A DNA stretch of 14,860 bases. It comes from Bacteroidales bacterium (lineage in GTDB: Bacteria > Bacteroidota > Bacteroidia > Bacteroidales > JAOZVK01). A program made the position numbers and the translations under genes. The stretch covers positions 1-14,860 of the forward strand of contig JAOZVK010000080.1 in assembly GCA_029938185.1 (NCBI GenBank), read 5' to 3'. Of this stretch, positions 1 through 7,514 are shown piece by piece. The notes beneath the pieces were generated by a model. That model searched no databases. It was not told the DNA's origin and saw only the letters and a list, made by a program, of their open reading frames with translations. Each line of letters starts with the position of its first letter. The first letter of the stretch is position 1.

Positions 1-280
1 TTTTAATTTGCCATTGTTTTTGTTCAATTTGACGCTTTTTGTGAGTTCTGAGTTCACTATTTGCGACTTTTTGTAAGTTGTAAAATAACAAACTAATCTA
101 TCAAAACGGACATTTATTTAATACCTATTCCTTAGTTAAAAAGAAATCGACCTGTACAATCAAAAATTTTAATATCATCGTAGATAAAATTCATGAATTT
201 TCTCTACTGAAAACAAATACAAACTTTATTTTTGATTGCATAGGTCAAAAAACTATTTGATAATTAGCGTATTTATAAAA

Positions 281-335
281 GTCCCATCGGGACGACCTAT
301 TGTTAGCCCCGTATGAAGCAAAGCGAAATGCGGGG
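281..335. repeat. Double-hairpin intergenic repeat after the SpmA/SpmB gene
   Basis: Two hairpins lie back to back. GTCCC-atc-GGGAC is at 281-293. An 8-bp stem is formed by 307-314 (CCCCGTAT) and 328-335 (ATGCGGGG), with one G-T pair. The block ends 15 bases beyond the stop codon of the minus-strand membrane protein gene. Its G+C content is far above the surroundings. It resembles small palindromic repeats scattered between genes in Bacteroidetes, from memory only, and could act as a 3'-end or mRNA-stabilising structure. It has no obvious sequence relation to the AGGTCGAAGACCT family apart from the stem-plus-three-base-loop design. Confidence 0.6.
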
Positions 336-350
336 AATACAAGTGTAAGC

Positions 351-1583
351 TTAATAAAAAAACAAATATGCAATAATTATAGCCGCTATAATTCCCGTAA
401 AATCAGCAATTAAGCCGCATGTTACAGCATATCTTGTATTTTTTATTCCAACTGAACCAAAATAAACTGCCAATATATAAAAAGTTGTATCAGTAGCCCC
501 TTGTACAGTTGATGCCACTTTGCCCACAAACGAATCGGCACCATATGTATTCATTGCATCAACCATCATACCTCTTGCACCACTGCCACTTAGTGGTTTC
601 ATTAGTGCTGTTGGAAGAGCTGGAATAAAGTCTGCATTTATTCCCATATATTTTAAGCTTGCAGCTACTCCATCAATCAATAATGACATTGCACCCGATG
701 CTCTGAAAACTCCAATGGCAACTAATATCGCAATTAGAAAAGGTATTATTTTAACTGCAATACTAAAACCATCTTTTGCTCCTTCGACAAAAGCTTCGTA
801 AATATTTACTTTTTTTCGCATTGCCAAAAGTATAAAAAATATAATTATAGAAAACAGAAGTATATTACTTACAAGATTAGAAACAAGTGTAATTTTTTCT
901 TTTGGTAAACCCGAAAAATAGTAAATAAGAGCTACAATGATTGCAGTCAGTCCTCCAAGATAGGCAAGTATAGTTTTGTCAAACAAATTTATTTTTTGAT
1001 ATATAGAAACACTTATCAAACCAGCCAGAGTAGAAAAATATGTTGCAAGCATTATAGGAATAAAAATATCCGAGGGATTGGCTGCACCAAGCTGTGAACG
1101 ATATACCATTATGCTGATAGGCAGCAGTGTTAAGCCAGAAGTATTGAGAACAAGAAACATAATTTGAGCATTTGATGCTGTATCTTTTTTGGGATTGTTT
1201 TCTTGCATTTCTTTCATTGCCTTTAGTCCCATTGGCGTTGCAGCATTATCAAGCCCCAACATATTTGCCGAAACATTTAGCATAATTGAACCAATTGCTG
1301 GATGGTTTTTGGGTATTTCAGGAAAAAGTTTGGCAAAAAAAGGTCCTATTAGTTTCGAGAAAATTTTTACAATGCCTCCTTTTTCACCAATTTTCATTAA
1401 ACCAAGCCATAATGTAAGAACACCTGTTAGACCAAGCGATATTTCAAAACCAAGTTTTGCCATATCAAAAGTGCTTGTTACCATATTGGGAAAGACCTCA
1501 ATATCTCCCAAAAAAATCAGTTTTACTAAACCAACAATAAATGCTATTAAAAAAAATGCAATCCAAATATAATTAAGTGCCAT
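351..1583 (-). CDS. Fused SpmA/SpmB nucleoside-recognition (Gate domain) membrane protein
   Basis: This is a 410-residue polytopic inner-membrane protein. Residues 1 to about 200 match the spore maturation protein A type, with SANMLGLDNAATPMG at 105-119. Residues 205-410 match SpmB, with LPTALMKPLSGSGARG at 323-338 and QGATDTTFY at 361-369. In Firmicutes SpmA and SpmB are separate proteins needed for spore core dehydration. In non-sporulating Bacteroidetes the fused form is common and its substrate is unknown, so transport of a nucleoside-like or small polar solute is only an inference. I chose ATG at 1583 (MALNYIWIAFF), preceded by an A/T-rich leader. The frame stays open to an ATG at 1631, but those 16 extra residues come from low-complexity intergenic sequence. 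It stands alone on the minus strand, diverging from the ArsR gene. Confidence 0.85.
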   Translation of the reverse strand: MALNYIWIAFFLIAFIVGLVKLIFLGDIEVFPNMVTSTFDMAKLGFEISLGLTGVLTLWLGLMKIGEKGGIVKIFSKLIGPFFAKLFPEIPKNHPAIGSIMLNVSANMLGLDNAATPMGLKAMKEMQENNPKKDTASNAQIMFLVLNTSGLTLLPISIMVYRSQLGAANPSDIFIPIMLATYFSTLAGLISVSIYQKINLFDKTILAYLGGLTAIIVALIYYFSGLPKEKITLVSNLVSNILLFSIIIFFILLAMRKKVNIYEAFVEGAKDGFSIAVKIIPFLIAILVAIGVFRASGAMSLLIDGVAASLKYMGINADFIPALPTALMKPLSGSGARGMMVDAMNTYGADSFVGKVASTVQGATDTTFYILAVYFGSVGIKNTRYAVTCGLIADFTGIIAAIIIAYLFFY

Positions 1584-1720
1584 ATTATAAAAAATTAACA
1601 ATTGAAAGTTAGAAGTTAAAGACCAACACACTGGGCTTATAAAAATTAATAAATTACAACAATATTACAGGGTTTGTTCTTAAAAAATATAATATCCTAA
1701 TAATCATTATAACATAAGTT

Positions 1721-1811
1721 CCACGCAAAAACCGCAAAAAGAAAAAACACGCAAAAAATGCAAAGCATGATTTAAGATTTTGCGTCAATCATTTAGCGTT
1801 CTTTGCGCGAA
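1721..1811. repeat. GCAAA/TTTGC-rich inverted repeat
   Basis: ACGCAAAA occurs at 1723-1730 and again at 1749-1756. Its complement TTTTGCGT is at 1778-1785, and a further TTCTTTGCGCG follows near 1800-1810. The block is made of short alternating copies of the same word in both orientations. It looks like a common low-complexity intergenic repeat of Bacteroidetes genomes. No function can be read from it. Confidence 0.45.
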
Positions 1812-1884
1812 ATTTGTTAGTTCTTTTTATGAACAAACCCTAAACAATATTATTAATTCTAATTTTATTCTTTTTTTTATTGTA

Positions 1885-1980
1885 TTGCTTTTGCCTTTCA
1901 GGGCGTTTTGGCTTACGAATACATTTATACATAGGACGTTGCCCCATGTTAATGCTTATGACAATTCAGGGCAAAAAAAC
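1885..1980. repeat. CTTTCAGGGCG-type intergenic hairpin repeat
   Basis: GCCTTTCAGGGC at 1893-1904 can fold on itself. ACATAGG at 1929-1935 pairs with CCCATGT at 1943-1949 with one mismatch, around a short loop. A further TTCAGGGC follows near 1965-1972. I recall similar strings (CTTTCAGGGCG, GGACGTTGCCCC) between genes in other Bacteroidetes. A 71-codon open frame at 1780-1995 consists of this repeat and its flanks and is not a gene. Confidence 0.5.
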
Positions 1981-2058
1981 TTACTAACGAAATAAACAAA
2001 TATTTTTGAAACTAATAAAAAACTTAAATAAGATATTTTTGCTTGTATTTTTATAAGA

Positions 2059-2069
2059 CCACGTTGTGG
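2059..2069. repeat. CCACGTTGTGG hairpin
   Basis: A perfect 4-bp stem (CCAC/GTGG) encloses the 3-base loop GTT. It sits in gene-free sequence and is followed by CTAACGACTTTGTTGGCTTG. It shares the short-stem, 3-base-loop plan of the other hairpins in this window but not their sequence. The nearest real gene is over 400 bases away. Confidence 0.35.
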
Positions 2070-2396
2070 CTAACGACTTTGTTGGCTTGCAATGTACATT
2101 TTTATTAATGTGATGACAAATATCAAATACTGATATAAAACATGTAAAATATAGTAGAATCTTCTACCTACTTAATAGGCTTTATAAATAATTTATAAAT
2201 AACTGTATTTCTGGATATAACGCCACAAAAAACACGTAAATTTTTTGTACGAACACTTATAAACTAAAGACATATTAAAATATAATAAAATATTTACTGA
2301 TATTAATCATTTGTAATTGAATATATACATATCTATATTTGCATATATGTAGTGAAACAAGTCATAAATTTCTTTAGTATTATTTAGACCAGATTT

Positions 2397-2443
2397 ACAG
2401 GATTTACATGTTTAGAATATCCTGTTAATCATGTAAATCCTGT
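2397..2443. repeat. 14-bp inverted repeat, ACAGGATTTACATG type
   Basis: ACAGGATTTACATG at 2397-2410 and its exact complement CATGTAAATCCTGT at 2430-2443 flank 19 bases. The spacer contains a further ATCCTGTTAATCATG-like half copy, so the block is built of repeated ACAGGATTTACAT units in both orientations. It lies about 70 bases before the ArsR start. It has the look of a small non-autonomous palindromic repeat. A regulatory role for the ArsR gene is possible but unsupported. Confidence 0.6.
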
Positions 2444-2511
2444 CAAATTATTATATTTATAAACTTAATCAATTTATGTCTTAATACAATAGTAAAATAG
2501 AAATGTAAAAA

Positions 2512-2829
2512 ATGAAATTTAAAAAAATGGAAATTAGAGACCTCAAATCAGAACAATTGGAATCGGCTGCAAGTATATTAAAAGCAATCGCACATCCAAT
2601 GAGAATAGCAATACTAAGCTATCTGGAAGAAGACAAAGAGCTGACAGTTACTGAAATACATAAGCTACTGGGAATAGAACAATCCTCAACATCGCATCAT
2701 CTAGGGATATTAAAAAGTAAAGGTGTATTAAAATCAAAACGAAAAGGGAAAAATACTTTTTATTCATTAAAGCATTCGAGTTTGTTTCATATAGTAAACT
2801 GTGTCAGTAAATGCACTGACTTAGATTAA
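2512..2829 (+). CDS. ArsR-family winged-helix transcriptional regulator
   Basis: This is a 105-residue DNA-binding protein of the ArsR/SmtB fold. The core runs from about residue 15 to 90. AIAHPMRIAILSYL (25-38) is the usual start. LTVTEIHKLLGIEQSSTSHHL (44-64) is the recognition helix-turn-helix. GVLKSKRKGKNTFYSL (71-86) is the beta wing. The classical alpha-3 metal site ELCVCDL is absent, being replaced by ELTVTEI. Two cysteines, Cys97 and Cys101, lie near the C-terminus (NCVSKC), so a thiol-based or metal signal there is possible but not shown. A second ATG lies five codons downstream at 2527, and either may be the true start. No partner gene suggests the target: the ABC-F gene downstream is 159 bases away on the same strand. 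Confidence 0.85.
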   Translation: MKFKKMEIRDLKSEQLESAASILKAIAHPMRIAILSYLEEDKELTVTEIHKLLGIEQSSTSHHLGILKSKGVLKSKRKGKNTFYSLKHSSLFHIVNCVSKCTDLD

Positions 2830-2845
2830 TTTGAATACGTAAAGA

Positions 2846-2871
2846 AATTACGAATTATAAATTACGAATTG
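2846..2871. repeat. Short direct repeat ATTACGAATT
   Basis: ATTACGAATT occurs twice, separated by ATAA, just after the ArsR gene. Such low-complexity runs are frequent between genes of Bacteroidetes. Another run of the same kind, built on TTATCAATTG, lies at 11314-11345. No function can be assigned. Confidence 0.4.
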
Positions 2872-2931
2872 GTTTACACCTAAATATAAGTATCTTACAA
2901 AAAACAAATCGGAAAGTTATTTTTTAACGAT

Positions 2932-2963
2932 TAGTAAGCAACATTAAATAGGTCGAAGACCTT
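2932..2963 (+). repeat. Directional hairpin element, 5' side of the ABC-F gene
   Basis: The arm TAGTAAGCAACATTAAAT is followed by the hairpin AGGTC-GAA-GACCT at 2950-2962. The hairpin ends 26 bases before the ABC-F start codon and lies on its gene-facing side. The arm and hairpin match the copies before leuC and after the symporter gene. Confidence 0.8.
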
Positions 2964-2988
2964 CTTCATTTACAATAATAAAAAATAG

Positions 2989-4932
2989 ATGATAGGTATA
3001 AATAATCTAACAATTCAATTTAGTGGTACAGAACTTTTTAGCGATATTTCGTTTATGGTTGATAAGCGTGATAGTATTGGACTTGCAGGAAAAAACGGAG
3101 CAGGAAAATCAACTCTTCTTAAAGCTATAATTGGAGAAATAGAGGCAGAAAAAGGAATTATTAGTAAACCTAGTGGTATAACTATTGGATATCTGCCTCA
3201 ACAAATGATTTATAGCGATACTAAAAATGTTTATGATGAAACCAAAAGTACATTTGAAGAGATAAACTCTATTGAAATAAAAATAAATAAAATAAACGAA
3301 AGTATTAGTATAAGGAATGACTACGAATCAAGTGATTATTTAAACGAAGTTCAACTACTAAGCGAAGCAAATGAAAGATTTGCAATTTTGGGAGGAAATG
3401 ATATAGAATCAAAGATTGAACAAACACTTATAGGACTTGGTTTTAAAAAAACAGATTTCATTCGTCCAACCAAAGAGTTTAGTGGAGGATGGAGAATGAG
3501 AATAGAACTTGCCAAAATATTACTTAAAGAATCCAATATTCTTTTACTAGATGAGCCTACAAATCATCTTGATATAGAGTCTATTCAATGGCTCGAAGAT
3601 TTCTTAATAAACTATAAAGGAGCTATAGTTCTAATTTCGCATGATAAAACATTTCTTGATAAAATTACAAAAAGAACAGTAGAAATTGTGCTCGGAAAAA
3701 TATACGATTACAAAGCAGCATATTCAAAATATTTAGTTCTAAGAGAAGAAAGAAAACAACAACAGTTGGCAGCTTACGAAAACCAACAAAAAGTGATTAA
3801 CGATACAAAAAAGTTTATCGAAAGATTTAGGTATAAAGCAACAAAAGCTGTTCAGGTTCAATCAAGAATTAAGCAATTAGAAAAATTAGATATTATTGAA
3901 ATTGATGATGAAGATTTTAGTTCGCTTCATTTTAAATTTCCACCTGCACCACGTTCGGGTACTATTGTAGTAGAAACTGAAAACTTAAATAAAAGCTATG
4001 GCGAAAAAAAAATACTAAATAATATTAATATAATTATAGAAAGAGGCGAAAAAGTTGCTTTTGTCGGACAAAATGGTGAAGGAAAAACAACACTAGCAAG
4101 AGTAATTGTAAATGAATTAGATTTTACTGGCAAATTAAAACTTGGACATAATGTACAAATTGGATATTTTGCTCAAAATCAAGATGAATTATTAAACCCC
4201 AATAAAACGGTTTTTCAAACTTTAGACGATATAGCAGTTGGCGATGTTAGATTAAAAACAAGAAGTATTCTTGGTTCTTTTCTTTTTGGAAGCGATGCTA
4301 TTGATAAAAAGGTTTCAGTACTTTCGGGTGGGGAGCGGTCAAGACTTGCTCTTGCAAAACTTCTTTTGGAACCGTATAGTTTACTTGTGCTTGATGAACC
4401 TACAAACCATTTAGATATTAAATCAAAAGAAATACTTAAACAAGCTTTAAATCAATACGATGGAACACTAATTATAATTTCGCATGATAGAGATTTTCTT
4501 GATGGACTGACTAATAAAATATATGAGTTTAAAAATAATAAAATCAAAGAACATTTAAGTGGTATTTTTGAATTTATGCAAAAAATTAAAGTTGAATCAT
4601 TAAAAGAGATTGAAAAAAAAGAAACTATAAAAAAATCAGCAAGAATAAACAAGAGTTCCAATAATAAGGATTTATATATAAGACGAAAAGAATTTGAAAA
4701 AGAAGTCAGAAAGATTAGAAGACAAATAAAACAGGCTGAAACAACAATTGAAAACACTGAAAAAGAAATCGAATTATCAAACAAAAAACTATCGGACACT
4801 AATGCTGATTATGATTATGAGCTATTTACCAATCACGAAAAAAAAGTTGAAAGCCTGAATAAAGAAATGGAAAAATGGGAAATATTAAATGAAACTTTAG
4901 AAAAATTAGAACATGAAAAAGAGTTTCTTTAA
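2989..4932 (+). CDS. ABC-F family ATPase (ribosome-associated, no membrane domain)
   Basis: This is a 647-residue soluble protein with two ABC ATPase domains. Domain 1 has Walker A GKNGAGKST (34-42), signature FSGGWRMR (164-171), Walker B LLLDEP (185-190) and switch His218. Domain 2 has Walker A GQNGEGKTT (360-368), signature LSGGER (445-450), Walker B LLVLDEP (465-471) and His499. The charged linker at about 245-320 is the P-site tRNA interaction motif region of ABC-F proteins. The lysine/glutamate-rich tail at about 565-645 is predicted coiled coil, as in Uup-type members. ABC-F proteins bind the ribosome and relieve stalling, and some give antibiotic resistance. The intact motifs suggest a working ATPase, but the subtype cannot be fixed by eye. 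ATG at 2989 gives the usual N-terminus. A 33-base palindrome lies downstream. Confidence 0.93.
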   Translation: MIGINNLTIQFSGTELFSDISFMVDKRDSIGLAGKNGAGKSTLLKAIIGEIEAEKGIISKPSGITIGYLPQQMIYSDTKNVYDETKSTFEEINSIEIKINKINESISIRNDYESSDYLNEVQLLSEANERFAILGGNDIESKIEQTLIGLGFKKTDFIRPTKEFSGGWRMRIELAKILLKESNILLLDEPTNHLDIESIQWLEDFLINYKGAIVLISHDKTFLDKITKRTVEIVLGKIYDYKAAYSKYLVLREERKQQQLAAYENQQKVINDTKKFIERFRYKATKAVQVQSRIKQLEKLDIIEIDDEDFSSLHFKFPPAPRSGTIVVETENLNKSYGEKKILNNINIIIERGEKVAFVGQNGEGKTTLARVIVNELDFTGKLKLGHNVQIGYFAQNQDELLNPNKTVFQTLDDIAVGDVRLKTRSILGSFLFGSDAIDKKVSVLSGGERSRLALAKLLLEPYSLLVLDEPTNHLDIKSKEILKQALNQYDGTLIIISHDRDFLDGLTNKIYEFKNNKIKEHLSGIFEFMQKIKVESLKEIEKKETIKKSARINKSSNNKDLYIRRKEFEKEVRKIRRQIKQAETTIENTEKEIELSNKKLSDTNADYDYELFTNHEKKVESLNKEMEKWEILNETLEKLEHEKEFL

Positions 4933-4961
4933 TGTTTTATACTCAGAACTGCTACTAATCC

Positions 4962-4994
4962 AAGTTTGACAAAGTTTAAAACTTTGTCAAACTT
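4962..4994. terminator. 33-base near-perfect palindrome between convergent genes, possible terminator
   Basis: AAGTTTGACAAAGTTT (4962-4977) and its exact complement AAACTTTGTCAAACTT (4979-4994) are separated by one base. The palindrome starts 30 bases after the ABC-F stop and lies between that gene and the convergent symporter gene. A long RNA stem would form from either strand, which suits a bidirectional transcript end. No clean U-run follows on the plus side (TAATTTATATTG), so intrinsic termination is uncertain. It may instead be a mobile palindromic repeat. Confidence 0.5.
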
Positions 4995-5160
4995 TAATTT
5001 ATATTGTTTCAAAAATAAACTTATAACCATTTGTAGTATATCTATTTAATATACTTTTTTTACAAGCCATAGTTTGGCAAGAGTATAGTAAAACATGCTT
5101 AACGCATATCCTTATAAGTACTATTACAAAAAAATTTCAATATTTATTTATTCATAACAT

Positions 5161-5220
5161 CTTGATTAAATTGTCTTTGTACTAATGCATAAGCAACTAT
5201 AAATAGATCGAAGACCTTAT
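5161..5220 (+). repeat. Long copy of the directional hairpin element at the symporter 3' end
   Basis: The arm (ACTAATGCATAAGCAACTAT) leads into the hairpin AGATC-GAA-GACCT at 5205-5217. The stop codon of the minus-strand symporter gene (5217-5219) shares its last base with the hairpin. All 60 bases align without gaps to 12582-12641, with only five differences, all transitions. The stem substitution at 5207 makes A-C on the plus strand but a G-U pair in the symporter mRNA. Confidence 0.85.
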
Positions 5221-6641
5221 ATTTTAAGTTTCTCACCCTCCGATTTAGCAATAATAACAGCTCCACAGCTATCGCTCCAAACATTTACCGAAGTTCTAAA
5301 CATATCCAATATTCTATCGACAGCCAATATTAGTCCAATGCCTTCAAGTGGCAATCCAACAGCTGTTAGTATTATCGAAATCATAACCAGACCTGCCATT
5401 GGTATTCCTGCTGCACCAATTGAAGCCAAGAGAGCAGTCACAACCACAATTACTTGGTCAAATATACTAAGCTCAAAACCATAGGCTTGTGCTATAAACA
5501 TTGCAGCAATACATTCATATAGAGCAGTTCCATCCATATTTACAGTTGCACCTAATGGTAATGTAAAACTCGAAATTTTATTTGAGACACCACTATTATC
5601 TTCAACAGAATTCATTGTTAGCGACAATGTTGCTCCTGAAGACGAGGTAGAAAAAGCGGTTAATAAAGCACTTTGCATTGCTTTCAAATGTAACCAAGGG
5701 TTTACTTTTGCAATAAACTTTAACATTAAAGGTAATATAACTACTGCATGAAAAATTAACGCACCAAGTACTGTCACCATATATATCCCCATTCTTTCGG
5801 CTAAACCTGCTAATTTAACACTATCGCTTGCTTGTTCGGCAATAACTCCAGCAACAATTCCCAAAATACCTAGTGGTGTAAACTTAATAACAAACATTGT
5901 TAGTTTCATCATTACCTCAAATGAAGAACTAAAGAAGTTAGTAAGGAATTTTCGTTGTTTTTCATTGATTTGTGTTATAAAAAAACCAAATAGTATTGCA
6001 AAAAATATAATTGATAACATTTTACCTTTTACAAAGGCTTCAAAAATATTATTTGGAATAATATTAATCAAGGTTTTTCCAAACGATTCGCGAGCAATAC
6101 TTAATCCTTCAATATTTTGGCTTAAACCAATATCGGCACCTACTCCGGGTTTTATGAAATTTACAAACAATAAACCGCCAACTATAGCCAGAGTACTGGT
6201 TATTAAATAGTACCCCATAGTTTTAAGTCCAAGCCGTCCCAAATTATCAGCATTTCCAATATTAGCCACACCCGATATTATTGAAGTTAGTATTAAAGGT
6301 ACAATAATCATACGTAAAGCTCTCATAAACAGATCTCCCATCCAACTTACATACATAAGTTCAGGATTATAGCTTGAGAATGACAAAATTTTTGTTTTAT
6401 AGTTTTTACTCATATCGGCTCCAAGTGCTTTGTCAAGACTTTTAATAAACTCTGTTTCACTCTTTTCATGCAAATCCTGAAACCCTTGAAGCTTTATTAC
6501 TACTTCTGTAGGTATTTTTTCGTTTTTTAGTTTTTCAAACGAATCATAGGTTAATTTGTATTTGGTAGGAAAAAAAAGACCATATGCAACTCCTATTACT
6601 AAAGCTATTAATATTTGCCAATGCAATTCAATTTTTTTCAT
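5217..6641 (-). CDS. Dicarboxylate/amino acid:cation symporter, glutamate/aspartate type
   Basis: This is a 474-residue inner-membrane carrier of the DAACS (GltPh/EAAT) family, likely importing glutamate or aspartate with Na+ or H+. It shows the serine-rich HP1 hairpin STSSSGATLSLT (331-342), the TM7 motif NMDGT (368-372), the HP2 tip ASIGAAGIPMAG (406-417) and a complete TM8 motif. By family comparison Asp446 and Arg449 (LDMFRT) align with the GltPh residues that bind the substrate amino group and side-chain carboxylate, and Asn453 and Asp457 with sodium-site residues. The Asp plus Arg pair favours acidic amino acids over C4-dicarboxylates. A hydrophilic insert of about 65 residues (27-95) sits between TM1 and TM2. 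Transcription is from the minus strand, convergent with ABC-F. The stop codon overlaps a hairpin element. Confidence 0.92.
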   Translation of the reverse strand: MKKIELHWQILIALVIGVAYGLFFPTKYKLTYDSFEKLKNEKIPTEVVIKLQGFQDLHEKSETEFIKSLDKALGADMSKNYKTKILSFSSYNPELMYVSWMGDLFMRALRMIIVPLILTSIISGVANIGNADNLGRLGLKTMGYYLITSTLAIVGGLLFVNFIKPGVGADIGLSQNIEGLSIARESFGKTLINIIPNNIFEAFVKGKMLSIIFFAILFGFFITQINEKQRKFLTNFFSSSFEVMMKLTMFVIKFTPLGILGIVAGVIAEQASDSVKLAGLAERMGIYMVTVLGALIFHAVVILPLMLKFIAKVNPWLHLKAMQSALLTAFSTSSSGATLSLTMNSVEDNSGVSNKISSFTLPLGATVNMDGTALYECIAAMFIAQAYGFELSIFDQVIVVVTALLASIGAAGIPMAGLVMISIILTAVGLPLEGIGLILAVDRILDMFRTSVNVWSDSCGAVIIAKSEGEKLKI

Positions 6642-7038
6642 ATTTATAATATTTTATGATAGCACATGTATTATAGGTTTTTAATACATTTTACAACATT
6701 TTGATTATGATTATAACAGATGTTTCGCAAATATAAAAAAATGATTACATGAATAGCTATTTTTACAATAAAATTTATTACATTTATATCTAATAAGCTA
6801 GCGGTATTTTTAAATTATACTTAATTGCAATATATAATAAACTGTATTTCATAGCATAAACTATAAATAGAGACTTTAGATAAAATAAAAATAGTTCATA
6901 AAGATTATTTACGCACAAATATTTTTTTGCTTTTTAAATTAACTAAAAATCAAAAATTGTAAAAATATTTAGGCTTTGAAAAATTAACAAATCTTAAAAG
7001 TATCAATGTATCAGACTGTTTAACCAAATTAATAATAA
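6642..7038. other. Gene-free divergent intergenic region
   Basis: About 400 very A+T-rich bases lie between the divergent symporter and small-protein genes. Apart from a candidate minus-strand promoter box at 6728-6735 I see no repeat, RNA gene or strong hairpin. A 70-codon minus-strand frame running from here into the small-protein gene (6950-7162) has no recognisable features and is treated as chance. Confidence 0.5.
6728..6735 (-). promoter_or_regulatory. Candidate Bacteroidetes -7 box for the symporter gene
   Basis: Read on the minus strand this is TATATTTG, an exact fit to the TAnnTTTG -7 element of the Bacteroidetes primary sigma factor. It would give an untranslated leader of roughly 80 bases. 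No clear TTTG -33 box is found at the usual distance, so this is a weak call in A+T-rich DNA. Confidence 0.3.
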
Positions 7039-7305
7039 ATGTCAAACATAAATCCATATTATTTGTTAGGTTTTGATATTGAAAAAACACCAAACAATAA
7101 AACAATAAAACGTGCAATACGTAAGTTACTTGTTGAATTTGATTTAAGTGAAGATAATACAATATTCTACAACGGAATTATGCTATCAAAGAATGATTCA
7201 TTAAATATTACTGATGAATTATTCACACATAATAATAAATATCATTTAATAATTTTCAAAAATAATGAAACTTGTCAAATATATCAATATTTATTATGTT
7301 TCTAA
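7039..7305 (+). CDS. Small protein of unknown function (88 residues)
   Basis: I do not recognise a family with confidence. The first half, NPYYLLGFDIEKTP and NKTIKRAIRKLLVEF (residues 5-18 and 20-34), has the spacing of the first two helices of a J domain (a YYxxLG start, then a basic helix). The essential HPD tripeptide is missing; FDLSED follows instead. The second half (TIFYNGIMLSKND, then YHLIIFKN) looks like beta strands. It has no signal peptide or membrane segment. It lies alone between the symporter and leuA genes, 209 bases before leuA and on the same strand. ATG at 7039 follows AATTAATAATAA. The frame is open with an ordinary residue mix, so it is probably real, but nothing in the context tells its role. 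Confidence 0.5.
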   Translation: MSNINPYYLLGFDIEKTPNNKTIKRAIRKLLVEFDLSEDNTIFYNGIMLSKNDSLNITDELFTHNNKYHLIIFKNNETCQIYQYLLCF

Positions 7306-7320
7306 ATTTATCTTTATAAC

Positions 7321-7351
7321 TTGCCACGATTTTTATATTTTCTTAAATTTG
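7321..7351 (+). promoter_or_regulatory. Candidate promoter of the leu genes
   Basis: TTG at 7321-7323 and TAAATTTG at 7344-7351 are separated by 20 bases. Together they fit the Bacteroidetes -33/-7 pattern (TTTG and TAnnTTTG), except that the -33 box is CTTG. Transcription would begin near 7358, giving leuA a leader of about 155 bases that contains a hairpin element. No leucine-rich leader peptide or classical attenuator is visible in it. Confidence 0.4.
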
Positions 7352-7473
7352 CAAATTTTTTATATAATATTAATTTGTAGATTTAAGCTATTTTACAAAA
7401 GTTTTTATAAGTATGTCATCTTACAAAACCGCCCTTAGTTAAATTATAACACACTGTAATCCAGGGGAAAACA

Positions 7474-7496
7474 ATGTTAAAAAGGTCGAAGACCTT
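7474..7496 (+). repeat. Hairpin element before leuA (short arm)
   Basis: The hairpin AGGTC-GAA-GACCT is at 7483-7495, ending 19 bases before the leuA ATG. Only the last part of the arm (ATGTTAAAA) remains. It sits within the presumed leuA leader RNA, so it could fold near the ribosome entry region. Confidence 0.7.
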
Positions 7497-7514
7497 AAAC
7501 TTAAATTATATATT

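Larger units (their letters stand above)
1584..2511. other. Long gene-free region between SpmA/SpmB and ArsR genes
   Basis: These 928 bases lie between divergent genes and carry no credible coding sequence. They hold several small repeats, listed separately: a GCAAA/TTTGC-rich inverted repeat near 1721-1811, a CTTTCAGGGCG-type repeat at 1885-1980, a CCACGTTGTGG hairpin at 2059-2069, a GTAGAA-tc-TTCTAC palindrome at 2154-2167 and a 14-bp inverted repeat at 2397-2443. The promoters of both flanking genes must lie here, but I found no convincing TAnnTTTG box for either. Such regions can form by decay of old genes or by accumulation of small mobile repeats. I cannot tell which applies. Confidence 0.6.

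Noticed and set aside
1584..1631. Upstream ATG extending the SpmA/SpmB protein by 16 residues
   Set aside because: The extension comes from low-complexity intergenic sequence, and the MALNYIW start fits the family better.
1780..1995. 71-codon plus-strand open frame in the gene-free region
   Set aside because: It is made of two intergenic repeat blocks and their flanks, has no domain, and its start lies inside a GCAAA/TTTGC repeat.
6950..7162. 70-codon minus-strand frame overlapping the small protein gene
   Set aside because: It overlaps the more plausible plus-strand frame and has unusual residue content and no motif.
7413..7442. Nine-codon leader peptide (MSSYKTALS) before leuA, possibly a leucine attenuator
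   Set aside because: It has a single leucine codon, and no alternative terminator/antiterminator pair is visible around it.
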